DNA of 64,000 bases from Bacteroidales bacterium (GTDB lineage Bacteria > Bacteroidota > Bacteroidia > Bacteroidales > F082): assembly GCA_017531225.1 (NCBI GenBank), contig JAFXLL010000001.1:124001-188000 (forward strand). The letters run 5' to 3'. Each line of letters begins with the position of its first letter. Position 1 is the stretch's first letter. Made by a program: the position numbers and the translations under genes. The notes beneath the pieces were generated by a model, which saw only the letters and a list, made by a program, of their open reading frames with translations, did not search any database and was not told the DNA's origin. This document shows positions 7,841-16,397 of this stretch, piece after piece.

Positions 7841-9264
7841 AAAAGAAACGCCTATTACCATATTTGTACGGCCTTGTAGATTGGGTGCTCTCAGCACTTG
7901 CATGGCTATTGTTCTATTATTTCAGGAAGACCTACGAGGTACCTGATGTCAATGTATGGCAGCGTTTTGGAATGGCGTTTCACGATGCGAGTTTTTGGCA
8001 AGCCGTGGCAATCCTTCCCATAGCTTGGGTGGTGTTTTATGGCATCACGGGTGCCTATCAGAGCGTTTATTCCAAGTCGCGTTTGAAGGAGCTTTCGCAG
8101 ACATTCTTCATCACTTTGTTAGGTGTTACGGTACTGTTTTTCGTCGCCATCCTCGACGACCAGATCTTTACCTACAAGATGTACTACCAGTCGTTCCTCA
8201 CCCTTTTCTTCTTACAGTTTGGACTGGTTTATCTGGGCCGAATCATCATCACCAGCAGCGTAAAGCACAACATCCATACGGGCAAGATCTGTTTCAATAC
8301 GGTGATTGTGGGTAGTAACGACAATGCGGTGGCCATCTATAAGGAGATCATGGAACAGGCGAAGCCTACGGGACAGCGTTTTGTGGGATTCGTGAATGTT
8401 TACCAGCAGGAGCATTACCGCTTGAGCGAGTTTATGCCGCATCTCGGCTCAGTGAGCGATTTGGTGAAGATTATCAAGGAATATGACGTGGAGGAAGTGA
8501 TCATTGCCATTGAACGTTCGGAGAAAGAATGTATGAGCATCATCCTCCCTGTGATGAATCAGACGGATGCAGAGTTGGAGATCATCCCCAAGATGCAGGA
8601 TTTGGTCTTTGGCAGCGTGAAGCAACAGGCTATTTGGCGCGCACCATTGGTACAGGTCAGCCCTGAGCTGATGCCCATCTGGCAACAGGTCATCAAGCGT
8701 GTGTTCGACATTGTGGTGTCGCTGTTTGTGTTGGTCGTGTTCTCACCGGTGTATCTGATTACCGCCATCATCGTCAAGGCAACTTCGCCAGGACCGATTT
8801 TCTATGTACAGGAGCGTATCGGTAAGGGGGGCAAACCTTTCAAGATGGCAAAGTTCCGTAGCATGCGCGTCGATGCTGAGGCCAATAGTACGCCTCAGTT
8901 GTCGAGCGATGACGATCCTCGTATCACCAAGTTCGGTAAGTTCATGCGCAAGGTTCGTCTGGATGAGATTCCCCAGTTCTGGACCGTATTGAAAGGCGAT
9001 ATGTCCATCGTTGGCTATCGTCCTGAGCGCCAATATTATATCGATAAGATCATGGAGGTGGCACCGTATTACGGCATGTTGCTTTTAGTGAAGCCAGGCA
9101 TCACCAGTTGGGGTGAAGTCAAGTTCGGCTATGCCGAGAATGTGGAGGAGATGGTCGAGCGCTTGAAGTACGACATCCTCTATATCGAGAACGTGAGCCT
9201 CGGATTGGATCTTAAGATTTTGATTTACACCGTCTTGATCGTTATTCAAGGACGAGGGAAATAA
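7837..9264 (+). CDS. Undecaprenyl-phosphate sugar-1-phosphate transferase (polyprenyl glycosylphosphotransferase, WcaJ/WbaP type)
   Basis: The 475-residue membrane protein has four N-terminal hydrophobic helices (about residues 8-120), a Rossmann-like central domain (NTVIVGSNDNAVAIY near 150), a further membrane helix near 290 and the C-terminal bacterial sugar transferase domain (SPGPIFYVQERIGKGGKPF; later DEIPQFWTVLKGDMSIVGYR). Such enzymes start glycan assembly by moving a hexose-1-phosphate onto undecaprenyl phosphate. No glycosyltransferases, flippase or polymerase surround it, so it is not inside a capsule cluster. In T9SS-bearing Bacteroidota a WbaP homologue starts the A-LPS glycan that anchors cargo; that is a possibility here, not shown. 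Confidence 0.9.
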   Translation: MKKKRLLPYLYGLVDWVLSALAWLLFYYFRKTYEVPDVNVWQRFGMAFHDASFWQAVAILPIAWVVFYGITGAYQSVYSKSRLKELSQTFFITLLGVTVLFFVAILDDQIFTYKMYYQSFLTLFFLQFGLVYLGRIIITSSVKHNIHTGKICFNTVIVGSNDNAVAIYKEIMEQAKPTGQRFVGFVNVYQQEHYRLSEFMPHLGSVSDLVKIIKEYDVEEVIIAIERSEKECMSIILPVMNQTDAELEIIPKMQDLVFGSVKQQAIWRAPLVQVSPELMPIWQQVIKRVFDIVVSLFVLVVFSPVYLITAIIVKATSPGPIFYVQERIGKGGKPFKMAKFRSMRVDAEANSTPQLSSDDDPRITKFGKFMRKVRLDEIPQFWTVLKGDMSIVGYRPERQYYIDKIMEVAPYYGMLLLVKPGITSWGEVKFGYAENVEEMVERLKYDILYIENVSLGLDLKILIYTVLIVIQGRGK

Positions 9265-9338
9265 ATCATCCGCCTTTGGCGGATGATAGCTCTGTAGAAA
9301 TCACGTTTCTACAGAGCTGGCATCCCCAGAGGGGATGC
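9265..9338. terminator. Three tandem perfect hairpins between convergent genes
   Basis: Three adjacent inverted repeats fill the gap: 9265-9274/9278-9287 (10 bp, 3-nt loop), 9288-9300/9306-9318 (13 bp, 5-nt loop) and 9320-9327/9331-9338 (8 bp, 3-nt loop). None has a run of Ts directly after it. The last stem reaches into the TAG stop of the minus-strand DUF4294 gene. A two-way transcription barrier or 3'-end protection is likely. Confidence 0.6.
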
Positions 9339-10000
9339 TAGATTTGTCCTCTTTCTAACAGCGTTACGATAGTCTCAATCTGGTCGTCTTCCGGATTGTT
9401 GTGTGGATCGTATTCGCTTTTGAGGTCATAGCCCCAGAGGCTTGCGAAGCCTTGATAGAAGAAAGCTCTGAACTTTCCACGGAGTTCCTGAACCACTTTA
9501 TAAGAGGTGTCGCCAGTCTCACGATCGATGAGACGGATGAGGATGAGACCCTGTGAGAAAGTAAGTTTCTTCAGTTCTTCGGTGTATTGCTCGGTGAGAT
9601 CGTCCTCAGCCATGCGCATGAGGTTGCTGCGCTGTGAGGGGTTGGATACTGTGGCCAGCAGGGTGTCGTAGGTCTGTAACAGCTTGCCGGCGATCTTAGC
9701 GTAAGGATACACTTTACGTACGTTATTAACGAGTCGACGGCCCTGGCGGGTTTCGCTGATCTGGTAATAGCGGTTCATGAGGTCGATGTCGACTTCAGGC
9801 AGATAAACGATGAGGAGGGTGTCGTTGCCTTCGACGCGGCCGTACACCACATTGAGCTTGTCTTGAGAGGAGACGTTCTCTACGGGAGCTTTTTTGGACT
9901 TGACGGTTACTTTTAATGCTTTACCACCTTGGGAAACGAGTTGGCTGAATCCTGTTGTAGCGGCCATCAAGAATAATATGGCGAGGAGGGTCTTTTTCAT
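9338..10000 (-). CDS. DUF4294 family secreted protein
   Basis: A 220-residue protein with a signal peptide (MKKTLLAILFLMAATTGFSQ, cleavage probably after SQ or nearby). The body (NVVYGRVEGNDTLLIVYLPE ... RLVNNVRKVYPYAKIA) matches the Bacteroidota DUF4294 family, whose function is unknown. The ATG at 10000 is chosen because it gives the signal peptide; a longer frame to 10045 would abut the clpX stop and add a non-signal leader. It lies 45 bases after clpX and is probably the last gene of the tig-clpP-clpX unit. Confidence 0.8.
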   Translation of the reverse strand: MKKTLLAILFLMAATTGFSQLVSQGGKALKVTVKSKKAPVENVSSQDKLNVVYGRVEGNDTLLIVYLPEVDIDLMNRYYQISETRQGRRLVNNVRKVYPYAKIAGKLLQTYDTLLATVSNPSQRSNLMRMAEDDLTEQYTEELKKLTFSQGLILIRLIDRETGDTSYKVVQELRGKFRAFFYQGFASLWGYDLKSEYDPHNNPEDDQIETIVTLLERGQI

Positions 10001-10045
10001 GGCTTCGAATAGTTTTTCATTAAACACCGAAGTGGTGAAAAGCAA

Positions 10046-11284
10046 CTATTGTGCCAATTTGGTGTTTTTGGAGATTTTCTCCTCGGCATAGGCACGGTCG
10101 ATAACCAGTTCCTTGACCTCGCTTTGCGAGGGAGTCTCAAACATGGCGTCGTTGAGGATCTCTTCCATGATGGAGCGGAGACCACGGGCGCCGAGTTTGA
10201 ACTCGATGGCTTTCTCAACCACGAAGTCGAGTGCTTCATCCTTGACGGTGAGCTTGATACCGTCCATGGCAAACAGCTTGGTGAACTGCTTGACGAGGGC
10301 GTTCTTAGGCTCGGTGAGGATGCGCTTGAGGGCAGCGGCGTCGAGCGGGTCGAGGTGAGTGATGACAGGCATACGGCCGACGATCTCGGGGATGAGCCCG
10401 AACTTCTTAAGGTCGGCGGGTGCCAGGTATTTGAGCATGTTGCTCTTGTCGAGCACCTGATCGGAGGCACTGCCATAGCCGATGACGTTGGTGCTTTTGC
10501 GTGCGGCGATGATGCGTTCGATGCCGTCGAAGGCGCCGCCGGCGATGAAGAGGATGTCCTTGGTGTTGACAGGGATCATCTTCTGTTCAGGGTGCTTGCG
10601 TCCACCTTGCGGTGGGACGTTGCTGATGGAGCCTTCCAACAGCTTGAGGAGGGCTTGTTGCACGCCTTCGCCCGACACGTCGCGGGTGATGCTGGGGTTG
10701 TCGCTCTTGCGTGCAATCTTGTCGATCTCGTCGATGAAGACGATGCCGTGTTCAGCGGCCTTCACGTCGTAGTCGGCGGCTTGGAGCAGGCGGACGAGGA
10801 TGTTCTCCACGTCTTCACCCACGTAGCCGGCTTCGGTGAGCACGGTGGCGTCGGCGATGGCGAACGGCACGTTGAGCATCTTGGCGATGGTGCGTGCCAT
10901 GAGGGTCTTGCCAGTGCCGGTCTCACCCACGAGGATCATGTTTGACTTCTCGATCTCCACCTCGTCGTCGGTAACCTTCTGGCTGATGCGCTTGTAGTGG
11001 TTATAGACGGCCACGGCCAGGGTGCGCTTGGCTTCGTCCTGACCGATGACGTATTGGTCGAGAAAGTCCTTGATTTCCTTGGGCTTCTTCAACTCAAGGA
11101 CTGACGACCCCGAGCCTTTACGCTTGGGGTCGTCAGAGGTTCCGAGTTCTTCCTTGATAATCTGATAGGCTTGTTCGATGCAATGCTCACAGATATGGCC
11201 TTCGATGCCTTGGAGAAGCATGAGGGTCTCGCTTGCGGGACGGCCACAGAATGAGCAATGCTGACCTTGGTCTTTTTTAGCCAT
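10046..11284 (-). CDS. clpX: ATP-dependent Clp protease ATP-binding subunit ClpX
   Basis: ClpX unfolds tagged proteins and feeds them to ClpP. The 412-residue protein has the N-terminal C4 zinc-binding domain (Cys 10, 13, 32, 35), Walker A GETGTGKT near residue 120, Walker B IVFIDEID near 190 and the C-terminal small AAA+ subdomain. The start at 11284 ([10 protein letters not shown]) is chosen; an upstream extension lies inside clpP and does not resemble ClpX. The ATG follows the clpP stop by 2 bases. Confidence 0.97.
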   Translation of the reverse strand: MAKKDQGQHCSFCGRPASETLMLLQGIEGHICEHCIEQAYQIIKEELGTSDDPKRKGSGSSVLELKKPKEIKDFLDQYVIGQDEAKRTLAVAVYNHYKRISQKVTDDEVEIEKSNMILVGETGTGKTLMARTIAKMLNVPFAIADATVLTEAGYVGEDVENILVRLLQAADYDVKAAEHGIVFIDEIDKIARKSDNPSITRDVSGEGVQQALLKLLEGSISNVPPQGGRKHPEQKMIPVNTKDILFIAGGAFDGIERIIAARKSTNVIGYGSASDQVLDKSNMLKYLAPADLKKFGLIPEIVGRMPVITHLDPLDAAALKRILTEPKNALVKQFTKLFAMDGIKLTVKDEALDFVVEKAIEFKLGARGLRSIMEEILNDAMFETPSQSEVKELVIDRAYAEEKISKNTKLAQ

Positions 11285-11286
11285 CT

Positions 11287-11961
11287 TTATCTCTTTCTTG
11301 AAAGCACCTCGTCGATCATTCCGTATTCCTTGGCTTCCTCGGCGGTCATCCAATAATCGCGGTCGGAGTCGGCCCACACCTTGTCGTAAGGCTGGCCTGA
11401 GTGGGTGGAGATGATTTCGTAGAGTTCTTTCTTGAGTTTCTGGATCTCGCGAGCAGTGATCTCGATCTCAGTGGCTTGTCCCTCAACGCCGCCCATGGGT
11501 TGGTGGATCATGATGCGGGAGTGGGGCAGGGCTGAGCGTTTTCCTTTAGTGCCGGCGCACATCAGCACGGCGGCCATCGAAGCGGCCATACCGGTGCAGA
11601 TGGTGGCGACATCAGGGCCGATGAACTGCATGGTGTCGTAGATGCCGAGACCGGCATACACGCTGCCACCAGGGGAGTTCAGGTAGATCTGGATGTCACG
11701 CTTGGGGTCTGTCGACTCCAAGAAGAGCAACTGGGCTTGAATCACGTTGGCCACGTAGTCGTCGATGGCGGTGCCGAGGAAGATGATGCGGTCCATCATC
11801 AAACGGCTGAACACGTCCATCTGAGCCACGTTGAGTTGGCGTTCTTCAATGACAGTGGGGCTGATGTAGCCGCCGCTGTTGTTGATCTTCGAGATGTATT
11901 GCTCCAAACCCAAGGTGTTCATGCCCAGGTGCTTGGTAGCGTATTTCTGGAATTCGTTCAT
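11287..11961 (-). CDS. clpP: ATP-dependent Clp protease proteolytic subunit ClpP
   Basis: Serine protease ring subunit, 224 residues. The catalytic triad is visible as Ser128 (GMAASMA), His153 (MIHQPMGG) and Asp202 ([11 protein letters not shown]). The N-terminal 30-40 residues may include a processed propeptide. It sits between tig (12 bases upstream) and clpX (2 bases downstream), the common bacterial order tig-clpP-clpX. Confidence 0.97.
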   Translation of the reverse strand: MNEFQKYATKHLGMNTLGLEQYISKINNSGGYISPTVIEERQLNVAQMDVFSRLMMDRIIFLGTAIDDYVANVIQAQLLFLESTDPKRDIQIYLNSPGGSVYAGLGIYDTMQFIGPDVATICTGMAASMAAVLMCAGTKGKRSALPHSRIMIHQPMGGVEGQATEIEITAREIQKLKKELYEIISTHSGQPYDKVWADSDRDYWMTAEEAKEYGMIDEVLSRKR

Positions 11962-11973
11962 GAAAGGTGAGAG

Positions 11974-13347
11974 TTATTTCTTTTTCTTGGATTCTTTTTT
12001 GTTCTCTTTTTCAAGATCCTTGATGAACTCGTCGTACGTTTGATCAGTGTACTTAATCTTCAATTTGGTCTTGAGGAAATTGGTCATCTTAACGTCGGCG
12101 AGTTGGTTCTTGACGTTGTTGGTCTGTTCCTCGTTCTTGAGGTAGCTGTCAACGATCTTGTCGAGGCGTTCCTTCATGTCAGCTTCCATGGTCTCATAGT
12201 CGAGGCCGGGGAAGATTTGGCTACGCAGGAAGGCGCGTACTTCGTCGTCGTTGATGGCGAGTTCCATGTTTTCCTTCACGATGCTGTCTTCGATGAGCTG
12301 CCAACGGAGACCCTTGCTGTAGTTGGTCTCATAGTTCTTCTCGATATCCTCAACGGAGAGCTTGCCTTGGTTGTTTTCGAAGATCCAGCGCTTCAGGAAC
12401 TCGTCGGGCAGGACGAATGGGGTGTTGTCGACGAGGGCGTCGATCATCTTGGTGAAGAGGATGCGGTCGGTCTCGGCGGTGTATTGGCGTTCCATCTCTT
12501 CCTTGACGTTGGCACGGAAAGCGTCGATGTCCTTGATTTCCTTGTTGGGGAAGATCTTGTTGAAGAACTCTTCGTTGAGTTCAGGCTTCTCTTCGTGACG
12601 GATGTCGTCGATGATGACGTTGTAGTCGCTGTCAGCGGGAGCGTCATTACCGAGGATTTTGGCAGCCTTTTCGTTGGAACCGAGCATGACGGAAAGGTTG
12701 ACGATGAACTCATCGCCGGTGGTCTTGCCAATGAACTTCTTCTTATTGGTCTTGGTGCGGATATCCTTAATGTCGAGGATCACGTAGTCCTTCTTGAAGC
12801 CGCCTTCAAGTTCTTTGCCGTCTTCGGCTTCGCGGACCTTCAGTTCGAGGACGTCGTTTTCGCCGACAGTCTCGGGATGGGTAATTTCAGGGTTGCGTTC
12901 AACGAGTTCTTCAACGGTCTTGTCAATAGCAGCGTCGTCAGCGACGATGTGTGCGAAGTTGACCTTGGCCTTGGCGTAGTCGACCTTGATTTCAGGACGG
13001 AGAGCGGCCTCAAAATAGAAGTCGAGTGCATCTTGAGTGTCGAAGTCAACGGGCTGTTGATGCTCGGGGTCGCTGAGCGGGAAGCCGATGAGGTCGAGCT
13101 TGTTCTCGAGGATGTAGTTGTTAAGGGTATCGGAGACGAGGGTGTTGAGCACTTCGATGGTGGCTTGGGCACCGTACATCTTCTTGATCATGCCAAAGGG
13201 AGCCATGCCCGGACGGAAACCGGGGATCTGAGCTCTCTGCTTGAGTTTGTTGAGTTCTTTCTTAACCTGTGGTTCATAGTCGTCCTTGACTACATTAATC
13301 TTGATGGAGATCAGTTGTTCTCCCTTCTGTGATTGTGTTGTGTTCAT
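11974..13347 (-). CDS. tig: Trigger factor
   Basis: Ribosome-bound chaperone, 457 residues. The ribosome-docking signature is GFRPGMAPFGMIKKMYG near residues 43-59. The middle region fits a diverged PPIase-like domain and the C-terminal half a long helical chaperone domain ending in a Lys-rich tail (KENKKESKKKK). It starts 34 bases downstream of the tRNA-Leu gene on the same strand, with no clear promoter between, so co-transcription from the tRNA promoter at 13476-13483 is likely. Confidence 0.93.
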   Translation of the reverse strand: MNTTQSQKGEQLISIKINVVKDDYEPQVKKELNKLKQRAQIPGFRPGMAPFGMIKKMYGAQATIEVLNTLVSDTLNNYILENKLDLIGFPLSDPEHQQPVDFDTQDALDFYFEAALRPEIKVDYAKAKVNFAHIVADDAAIDKTVEELVERNPEITHPETVGENDVLELKVREAEDGKELEGGFKKDYVILDIKDIRTKTNKKKFIGKTTGDEFIVNLSVMLGSNEKAAKILGNDAPADSDYNVIIDDIRHEEKPELNEEFFNKIFPNKEIKDIDAFRANVKEEMERQYTAETDRILFTKMIDALVDNTPFVLPDEFLKRWIFENNQGKLSVEDIEKNYETNYSKGLRWQLIEDSIVKENMELAINDDEVRAFLRSQIFPGLDYETMEADMKERLDKIVDSYLKNEEQTNNVKNQLADVKMTNFLKTKLKIKYTDQTYDEFIKDLEKENKKESKKKK

Positions 13348-13381
13348 TATATAATGTATCTATTGTTTTGTTCCAAATCAG

Positions 13382-13463
13382 TGCGGATGAAGGGACTCGA
13401 ACCCTTACTCCTCGCGGAACCAGATCCTAAGTCTGGCGCGTCTACCAATTCCGCCACACCCGC
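13382..13463 (-). tRNA. tRNA-Leu (anticodon TAG)
   Basis: An 82-nt class II tRNA including discriminator A73. The acceptor stem starts GCGGGTG and pairs with CATCCGC, with one G-T pair. The anticodon stem CCAGA/TCTGG encloses the loop CTTAGGA, giving TAG, which reads CUN leucine codons. There is a long variable arm and the T-loop is GTTCGAGTC. The CCA end is not encoded. The -7 box TATCTTTG (13476-13483) with a TTG 20 bases upstream forms its promoter. Confidence 0.97.
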
Positions 13464-13475
13464 ATTTTGGGGCCG

Positions 13476-13506
13476 CAAAGATAGTAATTTTTTGTAAATC
13501 ATGCAA
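13476..13506 (-). promoter_or_regulatory. Promoter of tRNA-Leu (and probably tig-clpP-clpX)
   Basis: On the minus strand a -33 TTG (13504-13506) and the -7 box TATCTTTG (13476-13483) are 20 bases apart, a good match to the Bacteroidota consensus. The tRNA begins 12 bases downstream. Confidence 0.75.
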
Positions 13507-13539
13507 TTTTTTTGATTTCTATACGTTACAACGCATATT

Positions 13540-15084
13540 ATGAAAAAGAATTATGGCAAACTGCTGGCCTTGCTGTTGTTCTGCAGCTATGGGCTTGTTT
13601 TGACAGCCCAGACCACTCCGGGACAATTGGACAACTATTCGGGTTCCGCTGCTACTTGGCTGAATCCGGCTAACATGCGTACGACCTTCGTTTACATGGA
13701 TTTAGGGATTGCCAATGTCGACATGATGGTGCGTAATAACTTCGCCTATCTTCCTCGACACACATTTCTGCCTTCCATGCAAAACATGCTCATGGGTGGC
13801 GATTGGATGACGTTTGAGGGAAACCAACCTGGAAAGGAATACTATTTCCAATATTTTGACCCTAATTTCGAGAAAAAACACCCTGTCAATATCTATGAGG
13901 CGGTGGACTTATCACTTCCAACTTTCATGTTAACCATAGCAGGCCGTCATGCCGTTGGCTTGTCCCTGCGGCAACGAGCCTATACATCCATTGTGAAATC
14001 TCCTTGGGAAATCCCTGTGCTCGCTACGGAGTCGCTTAGTTGGGAACCGATGCAGCATCAACGCTTCACTTCCGAAGGGTTGCGCTTTGCGAATATGGAA
14101 TGGAGTGAGGCCGACTTGAGCTATGCCGTCACCTTTTTTGAGGATGCGTCATACAAGCTCGACGCCGGTGTGACCGCTAAGCTGATGATGGGCGTGGCGG
14201 GCTTTACAGGTTCCTTCAACACCCTGGACTATGAAGTTGTCAACAAGGATTCATTATATTTTTATGAGTTGGATGGCAACGTCAATATTGCGGCGCCAGT
14301 GGATTATTTGGTGAATTTCAGGCAGGATACGAAAAACCTGTTTACTATATCCAACTCACTCTATCGGGGCTTGGGTTTGGGCGGCGATATCGGCATTACC
14401 CTTACCAGCAAGAAAAGCTCGATGATACCTATGAGAGTTCATTCGGCTTGTGATGATAACCCTGTAAACTACTACTGGCGTCTTGGCGTGTCGCTTGTTG
14501 ACATTGGAAAAATTAACTTCAACAACGGTACATTGTCAAATCATTTGCAGGGAGCGGAGCGATGGATGAACCTAAAGCTGTTCGACACCGTTCAATCGGT
14601 AGTTGGCATGATGGGGATGATGGATTCTGTGATGGGTAACCAAGTTGCCAGTTGCACCTACAATTCAAGGGTTGGTATAGGTCTGCCTACAGCTCTGAGC
14701 CTGCAATTCGACCTCAATGTGGTGGACAATTTTTACGTCAACGCCACTTGGATCCATCCAGTGTCGCATCTGTTATATCATGACGCCGTGGAGCGGGAAC
14801 CCCTGCTGAGCGTGACGCCTCGTTACGAGAATGCATATTTTGGAGTCGCCTTTCCTGTCTCTCTTTACAATTACTCGTATGTGACACTTGGAACCTTCTT
14901 CAGGGCGGGACCGCTGGAATTCGGTGTTAACGACATTCTTTCGTTAACTGGTTTATCCAACACACGAGGCTTGGACTTTTATGTTGCGATACGGCTGAAA
15001 CTGTCGCGTGGCAATTGCCTGTTCCGTCCGTTTGTCGACGCATGTGGCGACAAATATACTCACCGGAACAACAAACGGAAATAA
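13540..15084 (+). CDS. DUF5723-like outer-membrane beta-barrel protein
   Basis: A 514-residue protein with a signal peptide (cleavage near LTAQ-TTP) followed by a long series of alternating aromatic/hydrophobic beta segments. The N-terminal pattern (SAATWLNPANM) and overall length resemble the Bacteroidota DUF5723 family of predicted outer-membrane barrels with no known function. The last residues (HRNNKRK) are basic and do not end in an aromatic residue, which is atypical for a barrel, so the C-terminus may lie in the periplasm. No clear -7 box is seen in front. A strong bidirectional terminator follows directly. Confidence 0.65.
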   Translation: MKKNYGKLLALLLFCSYGLVLTAQTTPGQLDNYSGSAATWLNPANMRTTFVYMDLGIANVDMMVRNNFAYLPRHTFLPSMQNMLMGGDWMTFEGNQPGKEYYFQYFDPNFEKKHPVNIYEAVDLSLPTFMLTIAGRHAVGLSLRQRAYTSIVKSPWEIPVLATESLSWEPMQHQRFTSEGLRFANMEWSEADLSYAVTFFEDASYKLDAGVTAKLMMGVAGFTGSFNTLDYEVVNKDSLYFYELDGNVNIAAPVDYLVNFRQDTKNLFTISNSLYRGLGLGGDIGITLTSKKSSMIPMRVHSACDDNPVNYYWRLGVSLVDIGKINFNNGTLSNHLQGAERWMNLKLFDTVQSVVGMMGMMDSVMGNQVASCTYNSRVGIGLPTALSLQFDLNVVDNFYVNATWIHPVSHLLYHDAVEREPLLSVTPRYENAYFGVAFPVSLYNYSYVTLGTFFRAGPLEFGVNDILSLTGLSNTRGLDFYVAIRLKLSRGNCLFRPFVDACGDKYTHRNNKRK

Positions 15085-15089
15085 AAAAA

Positions 15090-15111
15090 GCGGGATGCTT
15101 GAACATCCCGC
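15090..15111. terminator. Bidirectional rho-independent terminator
   Basis: GCGGGATG (15090-15097) and CATCCCGC (15104-15111) form an 8-bp stem with a 6-nt loop. An A-run precedes it and a T-rich stretch follows. It can end both the barrel gene (+) and the tRNA-His transcript (-). Confidence 0.85.
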
Positions 15112-15124
15112 CTTTGCTTTTGAG

Positions 15125-15199
15125 GGTGGAGTGTGGGACTCGAACCCACGACCCACGGAACCACAATCCGGTACTCTAACCAACTGAGCTAAATCCACC
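15125..15199 (-). tRNA. tRNA-His (anticodon GTG)
   Basis: A 75-nt tRNA counted from the extra G(-1) at 15199, which pairs with C73, the histidine identity element. The anticodon loop TTGTGGT gives GTG. The D-arm (TAGCTCAGTTGGTTAGAG) and T-arm (GTGGG TTCGAGT CCCAC) are normal. Two pairs are non-canonical: T6 opposite C67 in the acceptor stem and C27 opposite T43 in the anticodon stem. CCA is not encoded. Confidence 0.93.
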
Positions 15200-15215
15200 A
15201 TCTGGTTTGTGGGTG

Positions 15216-15244
15216 CAAAGATACACCTTTTTTTAATATTGCAA
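15216..15244 (-). promoter_or_regulatory. Promoter of tRNA-His
   Basis: The minus-strand TTG (15242-15244) and TATCTTTG (15216-15223) are spaced 18 bases. The TTG is half of the palindrome TTGCAA (15239-15244), whose other half may act as the -33 element of the divergent permease gene (spacing 23). Confidence 0.7.
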
Positions 15245-15264
15245 GTCTTTTTTCAAAAAAAATC

Positions 15265-15272
15265 TATCTTTG
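15265..15272 (+). promoter_or_regulatory. -7 box for the oligopeptide permease gene (leaderless)
   Basis: TATCTTTG is followed by 4 bases and then the ATG at 15277. The RNase P RNA gene in this window has the same 4-base distance from box to RNA 5' end, so transcription should begin at the A of the start codon. Confidence 0.7.
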
Positions 15273-15276
15273 CAGC

Positions 15277-16365
15277 ATGAAAGCAAAGAAGGATATACAG
15301 TCACCGAGCGCATTGGCTTGGCAGCGTTTCCGCAAGAACAAATTGGGGATGGCGGCCTCAATCTTCATTATTTTAGTGGCTCTCATAGCCTTGTTTGCCT
15401 ATTACCTCATCCCTGATCCTACACCCAACGCCAATCGGCAGTTGCTGGAGCTGAGCACTCGAAAACCAGGCTTCGAGGTGGATATGCTGATGCTTCGCAA
15501 GGAGAATCCTCCAGCGCAGGCAGGCTTTTTCCAGCACTTGTTTCAAGGCCAACCTGACGAATTTACATATTTGCCTTACGATAGCATCCAAACCTTTGAG
15601 GATCACACCATAGTGTATCTCTTCAATCCTGAACCTACCAGCACGGTGCGGGTGCAAGAGGTCGCTAACGAGGAGATTGCCGGCACCAAACATCAAAAGT
15701 TCCTGTTGGGCACCGACCAGTATGGCCGTGACTTCTTGAGCCGATTGGTGTTAGGCAGTCGCATCAGTCTTATTGTGGGCTTCATCGCAGTGGCACTCAG
15801 CCTGATGATAGGCATACTCGTTGGTAGTCTTGGCGGCTTTTTCCGTGGTAGGGTCGACGATGTGGTGGTTTGGTTGATCAACGTGGTGTGGTCCATCCCG
15901 ACGCTGTTGCTCGTCATTGCCATTACCTTCGCCTTGGGCAAGGGCATCGGTCAGGTGTTTATCGCTGTGGGTTTGACCATGTGGGTGGAGGTGGCTCGTA
16001 TCGTTCGTGGACAGATTTTCTCGGTGAGGGAAATGACGTATGTCGAAGCTGGAAAAGCTTTAGGATTTAAAGATATTCGTGTCATCATGCGCCATATCCT
16101 GCCGAACATCTTGAATCCGATCATCGTGGTTTCGGCTTCCAATTTCGCTTCAGCTATCTTATTGGAAGCAGGCTTGAGCTTCCTTGGCATTGGCGTGCAA
16201 CCTCCCATGCCTTCGTGGGGCAGCATGATCAAGGAAAACTATGCGTTTATCATTCTGGATGCAGCTTATCTGGCCATCCTTCCGGGTGTCGCCATCATGT
16301 TGCTGGTGTTAGCTTTCATGCTGGTCGGCAACGCGTTAAGGTCGGCGATTGACAATAAAGGATAA
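15277..16365 (+). CDS. ABC transporter permease, oligopeptide (OppC/DppC) type
   Basis: Inner-membrane permease of 362 residues. One N-terminal helix (about 25-48) is followed by a soluble segment of about 115 residues (unusually long for DppC) and a block of five helices (about 165-355). The EAA loop that contacts the ATPase is EAGKALGFKDIRVIMRHILP near residue 260. This architecture is that of the OppC/DppC subunit. No partner permease, ATPase or binding protein lies nearby, so the rest of the transporter must be encoded elsewhere. The promoter places the start codon at the predicted transcription start. Confidence 0.88.
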   Translation: MKAKKDIQSPSALAWQRFRKNKLGMAASIFIILVALIALFAYYLIPDPTPNANRQLLELSTRKPGFEVDMLMLRKENPPAQAGFFQHLFQGQPDEFTYLPYDSIQTFEDHTIVYLFNPEPTSTVRVQEVANEEIAGTKHQKFLLGTDQYGRDFLSRLVLGSRISLIVGFIAVALSLMIGILVGSLGGFFRGRVDDVVVWLINVVWSIPTLLLVIAITFALGKGIGQVFIAVGLTMWVEVARIVRGQIFSVREMTYVEAGKALGFKDIRVIMRHILPNILNPIIVVSASNFASAILLEAGLSFLGIGVQPPMPSWGSMIKENYAFIILDAAYLAILPGVAIMLLVLAFMLVGNALRSAIDNKG

Positions 16366-16372
16366 TTTTTTG

Positions 16373-16380
16373 TATCTTTG
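16373..16380 (+). promoter_or_regulatory. Promoter of ruvX-def unit
   Basis: TATCTTTG with a TTG at 16349-16351, 21 bases upstream. The ATG follows 17 bases after the box. Confidence 0.7.
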
Positions 16381-16397
16381 CAGTCTTATTTAAGAGT

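Noticed and set aside
10049-10945. 298-codon open frame on the plus strand opposite clpX
   Set aside because: Antisense to conserved ClpX domains; no recognisable motif.
12040-13332. 430-codon open frame on the plus strand opposite tig
   Set aside because: Antisense shadow, Val/Asp/Leu repeats arising from the reverse of Lys/Glu-rich codons; no promoter or family.
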